Below are positions 45,571 to 53,973 of a stretch of DNA of 64,000 bases, piece after piece (position 1 is the stretch's first letter; every line of letters begins with the position of its first letter). Below the pieces are notes generated by a model. It made no database searches, was not told the origin of the DNA, and worked only from the letters and a program-made list of their open reading frames with translations. The stretch is from Falsirhodobacter xinxiangensis (GTDB taxonomy: Bacteria; Pseudomonadota; Alphaproteobacteria; Rhodobacterales; Rhodobacteraceae), in NCBI RefSeq assembly GCF_004959935.1, contig NZ_SMYN01000007.1:62001-126000 (forward strand), read 5' to 3'. Made by a program: the position numbers and the translations under genes.

Positions 45571-46006
45571 GGCCCATCGTCCGCCCGTGACCATAGGCCC
45601 CGCCTTCGGGCGTGAACCGTTCCATCGCCGGACGGACCGTGCCGCCAAGGCCGGTGAGCATCCCTTCCAGCACATGATCGCGGCGGATCAGCAGGCGGTC
45701 CGCTTCGATCTGGCAAGGGGTGTGGCGGTTGCCGATATGCCATGCCAGCCGCACCAGATCGCCGGTGACGACCAGCACCGGCTCCAGCGCCGCCGCCACC
45801 TCGATCACCGTGTCGCCCGCGACCAGCGCATCGCCGTGATCAAGGCTGACGGTCGCCGCCAGATCCACCAGCACCCCACGCCCCGAGGCGCAGACCAGCC
45901 GTTTGCGCCGCAGGAACCGCGCGTCATAATCCAGCACCACCTTGTCGGCTGCATCGGTCCATTCGCCCTTGCGGCGCAGTTCGGTGGCGGGAGGATAGTC
46001 GATCAT
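45560..46006 (-). CDS. ureE: Urease accessory metallochaperone UreE
   Basis: A 148-residue nickel-binding chaperone with the UreE peptide-binding domain (residues 1-70) and metal-binding domain (WHIGNRHTPCQIEADRLLI, VLEGMLTGLGG). It ends in a short histidine-rich tail (HGRTMGHAH) that binds extra Ni2+. It is first in the minus-strand ureEFG transcript. Confidence 0.95.
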   Translation of the reverse strand: MIDYPPATELRRKGEWTDAADKVVLDYDARFLRRKRLVCASGRGVLVDLAATVSLDHGDALVAGDTVIEVAAALEPVLVVTGDLVRLAWHIGNRHTPCQIEADRLLIRRDHVLEGMLTGLGGTVRPAMERFTPEGGAYGHGRTMGHAH

Positions 46007-46103
46007 CGGTCTGTTCCTGATTGGTGGCGGCAGGACAAGGGGGGTGAGTGATCTCGATAGCAGATCATCCGGGGCATCGCATGTGGCAAATGCGCGTCCA
46101 TGT

Positions 46104-47321
46104 TCAACCGCCTTGTCGAAGCGCGTCGGCCTCCGTTTGTTCGATCCGGTCCACGATCATCCGCGCGATGGGCATGGCCGATGTCGCAGCGGGCGAGGGG
46201 GCGTTGCACACATGCAGCTGGCGCGGGCTGTCCAGAAACAGGAAATCATGCACCAGCGTTCCGTCGGCCAGCACGGCCTGCGCGCGGATGCCTGCGCCCG
46301 GCGCGCCCAGATCATCCACCGTCAGCGAGGGGCAGTACTTCCGGCACTGTTCCAGATAGCCCTTGCGGGAAAGCGAATTGCGGAACTCGGTAACGCCCGA
46401 ACGCAGGTTCCTGCGCGCCATCTTCCAAAAGCCGCCGAAGGCCAGCATGGCGGCCAGATCAACAGGTGCGACGCTGCCCTTGGCATAACCCTCGCGGTGG
46501 AAACCCAGCACCGCGTTCGGCCCCACCGTCACGCGCCCGTCGATCATCCGCGTCAGGTGGATGCCAAGAAAGGGCAGGTCCGGGTCGGGGATCGGATAGA
46601 TCAGATGCGTCACGATCCCCGATTTCGACGCGGGCAGCGTGTAGTATTCGCCCCGGAACGGCACGATCTGGTGCGTCGCCGCCAGCCCCGCCATGCGGGC
46701 CACGCGGTCCGATTGCAGACCCGCACAGGCGATGACGCGGTCGGCGCGGATGGTTTCTCCGAAATCGACGGTGACGCCGGTGGCATCCTCGTCGATGCGT
46801 TGCACGCGCGCCCCGCGCCGCAGGGTCGCGCCCGCTTCGGTCAAACGCTGCGCAAGCGCCGCGCATACCCGGCCATAATCGATGATCCCGGTCGATGGCA
46901 CGAGGATCGCGCCCAGCCCTGCGATGTTCGGCTCGATCTGGCGCAGGCGGGTTTCCGAGACCTCCTCCATGGCGATGTCGTTCTGGACGGCGCGGGACTT
47001 CAACGCCTCCATCCGCTCCATCTCTGGCAGGGTGGTCGCGACCAGAAGCTTGCCGCAGGTCTCGAACGGGATGCCGTTCTCGCGGGCGAAACGCTTGGTC
47101 TCCTCGGCCCCTGCACGGCACAGTTTCGCCTTCAGCGATCCGGGGGCGTAGTAGATGCCCGCATGGATCACCCCGCTGTTGTGGCCGGTCTGGTGCGCGG
47201 CGAAGCGGTCCTCCTTTTCCAGCAGCAGGATGCGGGCCGCTGGGTCGCGCCGTGCAAGTTCCGCCGCCGTCGCAAGGCCGACGATGCCGCCGCCGATGAT
47301 GCAGTATTGGTAATGTTCCAT
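46104..47321 (-). CDS. lhgO: L-2-hydroxyglutarate oxidase
   Basis: A 405-residue FAD-dependent oxidoreductase of the DAO family. The start at 47321 follows GAGGGGGG and gives CIIGGGIVGLATAAELARR (FAD site), QTGHNSGVIHAGIYYAPGSL and PFRGEYYTLP, all typical of LhgO/YgaF. It oxidises L-2-hydroxyglutarate to 2-oxoglutarate and hands electrons to the membrane quinone pool. In E. coli the gene belongs to glutarate catabolism; here no glutarate hydroxylase gene is adjacent, so it may act in metabolite repair. It lies between ureE and nikR on the same strand, 97 bases from ureE. Confidence 0.9.
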   Translation of the reverse strand: MEHYQYCIIGGGIVGLATAAELARRDPAARILLLEKEDRFAAHQTGHNSGVIHAGIYYAPGSLKAKLCRAGAEETKRFARENGIPFETCGKLLVATTLPEMERMEALKSRAVQNDIAMEEVSETRLRQIEPNIAGLGAILVPSTGIIDYGRVCAALAQRLTEAGATLRRGARVQRIDEDATGVTVDFGETIRADRVIACAGLQSDRVARMAGLAATHQIVPFRGEYYTLPASKSGIVTHLIYPIPDPDLPFLGIHLTRMIDGRVTVGPNAVLGFHREGYAKGSVAPVDLAAMLAFGGFWKMARRNLRSGVTEFRNSLSRKGYLEQCRKYCPSLTVDDLGAPGAGIRAQAVLADGTLVHDFLFLDSPRQLHVCNAPSPAATSAMPIARMIVDRIEQTEADALRQGG

Positions 47322-47379
47322 CAAACCCCCCTCAACGGCAGCAGGATGACCACCACCGCCGCGATGGACAAGACAGGTC

Positions 47380-47787
47380 CTAGCGTGCGGTCGTCGGGAT
47401 GATCACGACCTCTCCGTTCTGGATCTTGCGCTGCGCGACCAGATGGTCGGCGAAATGCCGAACCTCGCCGACGCTGCCCTTCAGGATCGACACTTCCAGA
47501 CAGGTATCGTGGTCGAGATGCACGTGCAGCGATGACACCGCCAGAGCGTGGTGTTCGTGATGCGCCGCCGTCAGCTTGCGCGACACCTCGCGCGAGTTGT
47601 GGTCATAGGTATAGACCATCGCGGCGACGCAGGGCGCTTCGGGTGCCGCCTCGATCCGCGCGCGCGTGAGGCCAGCGCGCGCAAGGTCGCGGATCGCCTC
47701 GGACCGGGTGGTATAGCCACGCTCGGCCATGACCCGGTCAAGATCGGCCATCAGCTCGTCATCAAGCGTCACGGTCACGCGCTGCAT
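47380..47787 (-). CDS. nikR: Nickel-responsive regulator NikR
   Basis: A 135-residue protein with an N-terminal ribbon-helix-helix (MQRVTVTLDDELMADLDRVM, TTRSEAIRDLARAG) and a C-terminal ACT-like nickel domain. The high-affinity ligands are present in LHVHLDHDTC (the H-x-H-x5-C pattern), with a further histidine in AAHHEHH. Ni2+ binding makes NikR repress nickel uptake. It is divergent from nikA and the operator lies between them. Confidence 0.94.
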   Translation of the reverse strand: MQRVTVTLDDELMADLDRVMAERGYTTRSEAIRDLARAGLTRARIEAAPEAPCVAAMVYTYDHNSREVSRKLTAAHHEHHALAVSSLHVHLDHDTCLEVSILKGSVGEVRHFADHLVAQRKIQNGEVVIIPTTAR

Positions 47788-47914
47788 CTTCGGCTCCTGC
47801 CTGTCTGGTCAAAATTTGGGCAGCCCTGGTGGCAAACCCGGAATTTATGCGCTGAAACTGCCTGTTATACGTTCGGGGATCAAGGCACGGGTTGCGCGCC
47901 GACCGATCCCCTGA

Positions 47915-47942
47915 ATATGCCGAATTGTGAATTTCCGCATAC
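47915..47942 (+). promoter_or_regulatory. NikR operator upstream of nikA
   Basis: The inverted repeat ATATGC-N16-GCATAC (47915-47920 and 47937-47942) has the spacing and core of the E. coli NikR site GTATGA-N16-TCATAC, with TATG and CATA conserved. It ends 16 bases before the nikA ATG at 47959, so occupancy would block transcription or early elongation. The rest of the 171-base nikR-nikA gap shows no other repeat. Confidence 0.65.
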
Positions 47943-47958
47943 CAATCCCGAGGCTGCC

Positions 47959-49497
47959 ATGAAAACCCTCCGCCGCTCGTTCGCGCTGCTGCTTCTGGCC
48001 ACCGGGATCGCGCAGGCCGATGTTCCAAAGCTGGTGCTGGCCATCGGCGGAGAGCCGGAGACGGGGTTCGATCCGCTTCTGGGCTGGGGCGGGTATGGCA
48101 ATCCCCTGTTTCAGTCCACCCTGCTGAAACGCGATGTGAAGCTTGCGACGCAGGCGGATCTGGCGACCGATTGGCAGCTGTCCGAAGATCGCAGGGTCTG
48201 GACGATCACCCTGCGCGACGGCGTGAGCTTTTCGGATGGAACGCCGCTTACGGCGCATGACGTCGCCTTCACCTTTGCCAAGGCGCGCGAAAGCGCGGGG
48301 GCGGTCGATCTGCAAGTCATGAGCGCGGTCGAGGCGGTGGATGACCGCACCGTCAGGATCACGCTCGACCGGCCATGGATCACCTTCGTCGAGGCTTTCT
48401 TCACGCTGGGCATCGTTCCTGCCCAAGGCTACGGCCCCGATTATGGTCGCAAGCCGATCGGGTCCGGGCCGTTCAAGCTGGTGTCATGGGCCGAGGGCGA
48501 ACAGCTGATCGTCGCCCCGAACGAGCATTATTACGGCACGCCCTCGCCCTTCGGGCAGATCACTTTCCTTTTCACCGGCGAGGATGCCGGGCTGGCGGCG
48601 GCGCAGGCCGGTGCCGTGCAGATGGTGTCGGTTCCCGCGCAGATGGCCGATGCGGTCCCCGCCGGGTTCAGGGCGGTGCCGGTGAAGACGGTGGACAACC
48701 GCGGCCTCAGCCTGCCGTTTCAGCCCCCGCACGAGGTCGGCGGGCGCGTAATCGGCAATGCCGTGACGGCCGATCCGGCGATCCGTCAGGCGATAAACCT
48801 CGGGCTTGATCGCGATCTGGTGGTGGATGTTGCGCTGCATGGCCACGGAACCCCGGCCTATGGTCCGGCGGACGGGCTGCCGTGGTCGGGACGCGACGAT
48901 ACGGTCGCCTATGATCTGGAGGCTGCACAGACAGTGCTCGATCAGGCCGGATGGGCCGCCGGTTCGGACGGTATCCGCGCAAAGGATGGGCTGCGCGCGG
49001 CGTTTCCGATCCACTACCCGGCCTCGGATGCGACCCGGATGGCGCTGGCCGAAACCGCTGCCGAACTGCTGCGCCCGCTTGGGATCGACGCCACGCCCGT
49101 CGGCGGCAGTTGGGACGCGATCGGCCGGGTGATGCATTCGGAGCCGGTGGTCTTCGGCTTTGGCAGCCACTCGCCCTATCAGCTCTACAGCCTGTTCGCC
49201 GGACGGCTGGGCGGCGCCGAATATGCCAATCCCAGCCACTATGCGAACCACAAGGTCGATGCGCTTTTCGAACAGGCGCAGGGCGCCGAAAGTCTGGAGG
49301 CGTCGTTTCCCTTCTGGTCCGAAGCTGCCGCGACCTATGGGCTGAAAGGCGACAATGCCTGGGCCTGGCTCGTCAACCTCGACCATGTGTATTTCGTGAG
49401 CGACTGCCTCGACCTTGGCCAGACCCAGATCGAGCCGCATGGCCATGGCTGGCCGATCACCACCACCATCGCCGATTGGCGCTGGACCTGCCCGTAA
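47959..49497 (+). CDS. nikA: Nickel ABC transporter substrate-binding protein (NikA/CntA-like)
   Basis: A 512-residue peptide/nickel-family binding protein with signal peptide MKTLRRSFALLLLATGIAQA. Family motifs are ATDWQLSEDRRVWTITLRDG, GVSFSDGTPLTAHDVAFTF and YGRKPIGSGPFKLVSWAEGE. The ATG at 47959 has CCGAGG upstream. A NikR box precedes it and nikBCDE follow without gaps, which supports nickel (perhaps as a metallophore complex) over peptides. Confidence 0.9.
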   Translation: MKTLRRSFALLLLATGIAQADVPKLVLAIGGEPETGFDPLLGWGGYGNPLFQSTLLKRDVKLATQADLATDWQLSEDRRVWTITLRDGVSFSDGTPLTAHDVAFTFAKARESAGAVDLQVMSAVEAVDDRTVRITLDRPWITFVEAFFTLGIVPAQGYGPDYGRKPIGSGPFKLVSWAEGEQLIVAPNEHYYGTPSPFGQITFLFTGEDAGLAAAQAGAVQMVSVPAQMADAVPAGFRAVPVKTVDNRGLSLPFQPPHEVGGRVIGNAVTADPAIRQAINLGLDRDLVVDVALHGHGTPAYGPADGLPWSGRDDTVAYDLEAAQTVLDQAGWAAGSDGIRAKDGLRAAFPIHYPASDATRMALAETAAELLRPLGIDATPVGGSWDAIGRVMHSEPVVFGFGSHSPYQLYSLFAGRLGGAEYANPSHYANHKVDALFEQAQGAESLEASFPFWSEAAATYGLKGDNAWAWLVNLDHVYFVSDCLDLGQTQIEPHGHGWPITTTIADWRWTCP

Positions 49498-50463
49498 GTG
49501 GCGGGTGTCCTGCGCCATCTTGCGCGGCAGGCGCTGCTTTTGGCGCTGGTGGCGCTGGCGGTGTTTCTGCTGATGAAGGCGTCTCCGGTCGATCCGGTGG
49601 ATGCCTATCTCGGCCCCGCCATCGCGCATGTCGGGCCCGAGCAGAAGGCGCAGATCGCGGCTGCGTGGGGGCTGGACCGGCCGACGCATGAACAGTTTCT
49701 GGCTTGGGCCGGTCATGTGCTGCGCGGGGATCTGGGCCAATCGACCAGCTACAACGCCCCTGTCGCGCAGGTCATGGCCGACCGCATCAAAGCCTCGCTG
49801 GCGCTGACCGGATTGGCGTGGCTGCTGTCGGGTATCTTCGGATTTGCGCTGGGCTGCTGGGCCGCAGCGCAGGCGGGAACATGGGTGGACCGGACGATCC
49901 GCGTCTATTGCTACCTGCTGGCCGCGACACCGACATTCTGGCTGGCGCTGCTGCTGATGATGGCATTCTCGGTCGGGCTTGGCTGGACACCGATCTGCTG
50001 CGCGGGCCCCATCGGGGTGCCGCCGGGGCAGGTGAGCCTTTGGCAAAAGCTCCACCACCTGATTTTGCCGCTTGTCGCGCTGACGCTCTTTGGTGTGGCG
50101 CAGATCGCGCTTCATACACGGGTGAAGCTGATCGAGGTGCTGCAATCCGACTACGTCCTTCTGGCGCGCGCGCAGGGTGCGACGGCCTGGGACATCGTGA
50201 TCCATCACGGCATCCGCAACGCGGCGCTTCCGGCGCTGACGGTGACGATGGCTTCGGTGGGCGAGATTTTCGGCGGCTCGATCCTTGCCGAACAGGTCTT
50301 TGCCTGGCCCGGTCTTGGCCGCGCGACGGTAGAGGCGGGGATGAAGGGCGACCTGCCGCTCCTGCTGGCGATTGCGCTGCTGACGACCCTGATCGTCTCG
50401 ACCGGCAACCGGATCGCGGATCTGCTTCAGGCCCGCGTCGATCCGCGAATGGGGGGCGCATGA
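49498..50463 (+). CDS. nikB: Nickel ABC transporter permease NikB-like
   Basis: A 321-residue DppB-type permease with about six helices. It starts with a GTG directly after the nikA stop (TAAGTG). Typical sequence includes VLRGDLGQSTSYNAPVAQVM, AATPTFWLALLLMMAFSVGL, DYVLLARAQGATAWDIVIHH and SILAEQVFAWPGLGRATVEA. It forms the channel with NikC. Confidence 0.9.
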   Translation: MAGVLRHLARQALLLALVALAVFLLMKASPVDPVDAYLGPAIAHVGPEQKAQIAAAWGLDRPTHEQFLAWAGHVLRGDLGQSTSYNAPVAQVMADRIKASLALTGLAWLLSGIFGFALGCWAAAQAGTWVDRTIRVYCYLLAATPTFWLALLLMMAFSVGLGWTPICCAGPIGVPPGQVSLWQKLHHLILPLVALTLFGVAQIALHTRVKLIEVLQSDYVLLARAQGATAWDIVIHHGIRNAALPALTVTMASVGEIFGGSILAEQVFAWPGLGRATVEAGMKGDLPLLLAIALLTTLIVSTGNRIADLLQARVDPRMGGA

Positions 50464-51272
50464 ACGGACGACAATCGGCACTTCTGACAGCCGGGCTTGC
50501 GGCCACGCTGATCGCCGGCGTCGCCCTGTCGGCACGGTTGCTGGTCGAGGCCGGCACCAGTGCCGATTTCACCGCCCGCAACCTTGCCCCCGCCCTGTCG
50601 CATCCGTTCGGCACCGACCAGATGGGCCGCGATATGCTCGCCCGCTCTGTGACCGGGCTGGCGCTCAGCCTTCGGGTCGGGCTGATGGCCGCAGGGCTTT
50701 CGGTCCTGCTGGCGACATTCATGGCCATGGTTTCCGGTCTGGGGCGGCAGGCAGACCGGGTGGCGGGCTTCGTCACCGATGCGATGCTTGCGATGCCGCA
50801 TCTGATGCTGCTGATCCTGCTGTCCTTCTCGCTTGGCGGTGGCACCACGGCGGTGATCATTGCCGTGGCGATCAGCCACTGGCCGCGCCTTTCCCGCCTG
50901 TTGCGCGCCGAACTGCTGCAGGTCTCGGTCGCTCCCTATGTCGAAACCTCGCGCGCGCTTGGGCGCTCTCGCCTTTTTATCCTGCGCCGCCACATCCTGC
51001 CGCATCTTGCGCCGCAGATGCTGGTGGGCTTCCTGTTGATGTTCCCCCATGCCATCCTGCACGAGGCGGGTCTGACGTTTCTCGGCTTTGGTCTGGAACC
51101 CTCGCGGCCCGCCATCGGCGTCATGCTGTCCGACGCGATGCGCCATATCAGCGCCGGGCGCTGGTGGTTGGCGTTCTTTCCCGGCGCGATGCTTCTGTGC
51201 ATGGTCCTTGCCTTCGAGGCGATGGGCAGTGCCGCCCGCCGCCTGATCTCTCCGCGCGAGGCACAATGCTGA
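50460..51272 (+). CDS. nikC: Nickel ABC transporter permease NikC-like
   Basis: A 270-residue DppC-type permease: HPFGTDQMGRDMLARSVTGL, YVETSRALGRSRLFILRRHI, LHEAGLTFLGFGLEPSRPAI. The ATG at 50460 overlaps the nikB stop. It forms the heterodimeric channel with NikB. Confidence 0.9.
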   Translation: MNGRQSALLTAGLAATLIAGVALSARLLVEAGTSADFTARNLAPALSHPFGTDQMGRDMLARSVTGLALSLRVGLMAAGLSVLLATFMAMVSGLGRQADRVAGFVTDAMLAMPHLMLLILLSFSLGGGTTAVIIAVAISHWPRLSRLLRAELLQVSVAPYVETSRALGRSRLFILRRHILPHLAPQMLVGFLLMFPHAILHEAGLTFLGFGLEPSRPAIGVMLSDAMRHISAGRWWLAFFPGAMLLCMVLAFEAMGSAARRLISPREAQC

Positions 51273-52033
51273 ACGTCGAAAACCTTGGCATCGGCTTTTC
51301 CCGCTACACCGGCCTGCTGCGGCAAGAGGAGATGACGCGCCTGTCGGGCGTCAGCTTTGATCTTTGCGAAGGGGAGGTGCTGGCGGTCATCGGCGGCTCG
51401 GGGGCTGGCAAGAGCCTGCTTGCCCATGCGCTGCTGGGACTGCTGCCGCCGAATGCGACGTTGCGCGGCACCATGTCGTTCCGCGGACGGTCGATGACGC
51501 CTTATCCCGCGTCGTTGCGCGGTCGCCGCATCGCGCTGATGGCGCAGCAGGTGAGCCATCTCGACCCACTCGCTCGCCTTGGCGCGCAAACACGCTGGGC
51601 CGCGCGACGGACCGGCGCGGCGAAGGTGCCGGACCTGCAGACCCTCGGCCTCGGCCCCGAGACATGCCGCCTTTATCCCGGCCAGCTTTCCGGCGGCATG
51701 GCGCGCCGTGCGCTTTTTGCGCTGGCCGGGGTTGGGCAGCCCGATCTGCTGATCGCAGACGAACCCACCGCCGGTCTTGACCCGGAGAACCGCGATCGGC
51801 TGCTGGCCTTGTTGCAGGCCCATGCCCATCGTGGCGGGGCGGTCATCCTGATCACGCATGACCTGATGCCCGCGCTGCCTGTCGCGGATCGGGTCATGAT
51901 CCTTGATGAAGGGCATATGTGCGGGTTCGAATCCTCGCGCGATTTCAAGGGCGACGGCATGGCATTGACCTCTCCATATGCGCACGCGCTTTGGCGGGCG
52001 TTGCCGGAAAACGCATTCTTGACAGATGCTTGA
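51266..52033 (+). CDS. nikD: Nickel ABC transporter ATPase NikD-like
   Basis: A 255-residue ATPase with Walker A GGSGAGKSL, signature LSGGMARRALFA, Walker B LLIADEPTAGLD and H-loop ILITHDLMPAL. The signature motif is slightly unusual (LSGGMARR where LSGGMxQR is common). It overlaps nikC by 7 bases and nikE by 8. Confidence 0.9.
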   Translation: MLNVENLGIGFSRYTGLLRQEEMTRLSGVSFDLCEGEVLAVIGGSGAGKSLLAHALLGLLPPNATLRGTMSFRGRSMTPYPASLRGRRIALMAQQVSHLDPLARLGAQTRWAARRTGAAKVPDLQTLGLGPETCRLYPGQLSGGMARRALFALAGVGQPDLLIADEPTAGLDPENRDRLLALLQAHAHRGGAVILITHDLMPALPVADRVMILDEGHMCGFESSRDFKGDGMALTSPYAHALWRALPENAFLTDA

Positions 52034-52631
52034 AGCCCGCAGCGTCACCATAGGCGTCGCCCGGCGCGACCTGTTCCGCGACCTGTCGCTGCGGCTCGCG
52101 CCGGGCAAGATCATGGGGCTTTGCGGTCCCTCGGGCAGCGGCAAGACGACGCTTGGACGGGTGCTCGCGGGCCTGCATCCGCACAGGGCGGGGCAAATTT
52201 TGCTGGATGGCCTGCCGATCCCGCGCAAAGGCGCGCATCCGGTCCAGTATCTTGCACAGGCTCCACTCGCCACGATGAATCCGCGCTGGCGGGTTGCGCG
52301 GGTGCTGGCCGAGGCGGGCTGCCCGGAGCCGGACCTCGTCGCCGCGATGTCCATAGACCCGGACTGGCTTGAGCGTTTCCCGCATGAGCTGTCGGGCGGC
52401 CAGCTTCAGCGTGTGTCGATCCTGCGCGCCCTGACCGTCCGGCCGCGCTACTTGATCGCGGACGAGATCACAGCACCGCTCGACCCCATCTCGCAGGCGC
52501 GGATCTGGAAGGCGCTGACCGACCTCGCGGCCTCGCACGGCATCGGCATTCTTGCGATCAGTCACGATGCCGCTTTGTTGGGGCGGATCGTGACCTCCGG
52601 GATCGAGGCGATCGGGGCCCGGCCAGCCTGA
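52026..52631 (+). CDS. nikE: Nickel ABC transporter ATPase NikE-like
   Basis: A 201-residue ATPase with Walker A GPSGSGKTT, signature LSGGQLQRVSILRAL, Walker B YLIADEITAPLD and H-loop LAISHDAALL. It is shorter than typical NikE because it lacks the C-terminal oligopeptide-transporter extension. It ends the nik operon; a decayed insertion sequence follows. Confidence 0.9.
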   Translation: MLEARSVTIGVARRDLFRDLSLRLAPGKIMGLCGPSGSGKTTLGRVLAGLHPHRAGQILLDGLPIPRKGAHPVQYLAQAPLATMNPRWRVARVLAEAGCPEPDLVAAMSIDPDWLERFPHELSGGQLQRVSILRALTVRPRYLIADEITAPLDPISQARIWKALTDLAASHGIGILAISHDAALLGRIVTSGIEAIGARPA

Positions 52632-52724
52632 ATCGTTGCGTCATGCCGCGGTCTTGGGTCTTGCCCGCATATACCCTGCCCGTCTTTGAGGTTTCTCGCG
52701 AAGGGCGACGTCGCGCCGCTTGGT

Positions 52725-53030
52725 TCAGGGCAGGGTGAGGTATCCTTCCACCAGCTTCTGCCTGAAGACTTCGGCTGATGTTCGATGGGACGTGCTGTTG
52801 GGCCGGTGACAGATGGCATTGATCTGCCATGTGGTCGGGCTCTTTGGATGCACCGCGCGCGGGAGCCAGCGTCGGACGCGGCCGTCAAGGCGCAAAACCA
52901 GATGGTGTCGCCGAGCCCGGCTTGAAGATGGGGCCGGGCGGAAACCCGGGCCTCGATCAAAGGTGAACGATCTGCGTCGCAGACCGAAGCCGATCAAACC
53001 TCTGCGCCGCTCTCCGCGACTTCCACGATC
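52725..53030 (-). pseudogene. Decayed IS30-family transposase, C-terminal part
   Basis: Minus-strand translation gives recognisable IS30-type pieces in two frames. One frame reads RRSFTFDRGPGF (52975-52940 region), matching the usual RRSITFDNGTEF around a catalytic acid, and later DGRVRRWLPR and TSAEVFRQKL up to a stop at 52725-52727. The other frame gives ARPHLQAGLGDTIWFC in between, matching the stretch before the last catalytic region. The segment with the WQKG-x-EN motif is deleted. At least two frameshifts and a deletion separate the pieces. No terminal inverted repeats were found. The remaining gap bases 52632-52724 and 53031-53145 hold nothing I can name. Confidence 0.6.
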
Positions 53031-53145
53031 CCAATTCCTGACGCACCATCGCCCCATTCAAATCGTCACATTTCTGTTACATTTCGAATCGCCCGAGGCT
53101 AGACTGGAATCATCTGCGCAAAAAACACGATGGAGGAGGACCAAG

Positions 53146-53973
53146 TTGGTTGCGTATTTTACGAGTTCTCAGGTTCAATCTTCTGCCCAAACCCGCCTTT
53201 CCCCAAGTATCAAAATCATCCGCATCGACCTGATCCTTGGCGTCGCTCTGCTTCTGCTCGTGTTTCTCAGCCTTTGCGGAACCGCAATGACCTATCGCAG
53301 CGGAAACGCGACGCTGCATCGGATTGCGGATCTGCTCTTGTTCGAGGAGGAGCGGAACCTTCCCACCCTGTTCAATTTCGTTCTTCTGCTCGCGAATATG
53401 GGCGCGCTGGCGGTGGCGGCGGCCTGCGCGTTTGGTGGCAAAGACAGGTGGCGCTGGCACTGGTTCTCGCTCTCGGCGTTTTTCTTGCTTTTAGCTTATG
53501 ACGAGGCGGCGCAGATCCATGAGGGTCTCAACGAACTTGTGGGTGCCATCGTGAATACCGGTGGCTTTCTGGCATTCGCTTGGGTCATTCCGGGGGCTGC
53601 AGTCGTGCTTTTAATGGGCATCGGCTTCAGTCGGTTCCTGCTTGCCCTTCCCAGACGCAGCGCGACGCTATTCGTCCTGTCCGCGGCGATTTATGTCAGT
53701 GGCGCCTTGGGGGTCGAGATGATTGGTGCCCGGCTTTGGGCCGCGAACGGATGGGACAACATCGCCTATAGCTTCCTTGCCACGGTCGAAGAGTCGCTTG
53801 AGATGGCCGGTTTGATCGTCTTTCTGCACGCGATACTCATGTTCCTTGCCGGGCCGGGCGGCACGCTGCAGCTGGAGGTGCAGCGCAGCGCAGCGCGGGT
53901 CGGGGCCTACCGCTGCGAGGGTGAGGCCGCGAGCACGGTGGCTCGTCGCTCCGGTGACGCCAGCGCGAGGTAG
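53146..53973 (+). CDS. Polytopic membrane protein of unknown function
   Basis: A 275-residue protein starting at a TTG (53146) behind a very strong Shine-Dalgarno, GGAGGAGGA. Seven or so hydrophobic segments cover residues 25-250: IDLILGVALLLLVFLSLCG, LFNFVLLLANMGALAVAAA, WFSLSAFFLLLAYDEAAQIH and others. A conserved-looking YDEAAQIHEGLN lies at the end of a helix and ESLEMAGLIVFL near the C-terminus. Charged residues inside or beside helices suggest a binding or catalytic site. I do not recognise the family. It is not an exosortase. Base use is less GC-rich than its neighbours. Its 3' end overlaps the permease gene on the other strand by 67 bases. Confidence 0.65.
   Translation: MVAYFTSSQVQSSAQTRLSPSIKIIRIDLILGVALLLLVFLSLCGTAMTYRSGNATLHRIADLLLFEEERNLPTLFNFVLLLANMGALAVAAACAFGGKDRWRWHWFSLSAFFLLLAYDEAAQIHEGLNELVGAIVNTGGFLAFAWVIPGAAVVLLMGIGFSRFLLALPRRSATLFVLSAAIYVSGALGVEMIGARLWAANGWDNIAYSFLATVEESLEMAGLIVFLHAILMFLAGPGGTLQLEVQRSAARVGAYRCEGEAASTVARRSGDASAR

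Noticed and set aside
51920-51945. tRNA T-arm-like GGGTTCGAATCC
   Set aside because: It lies inside the nikD coding frame (CGFESS), and no cloverleaf can be drawn around it.
52562-52960. 132-codon minus-strand frame as a real gene
   Set aside because: Only a middle piece resembles IS30 transposases; the rest is out of frame, so it is part of a pseudogene.
53146-53973. Exosortase for the VPLPA-CTERM proteins
   Set aside because: Polytopic, but no exosortase Cys, Arg and His active-site arrangement is visible.
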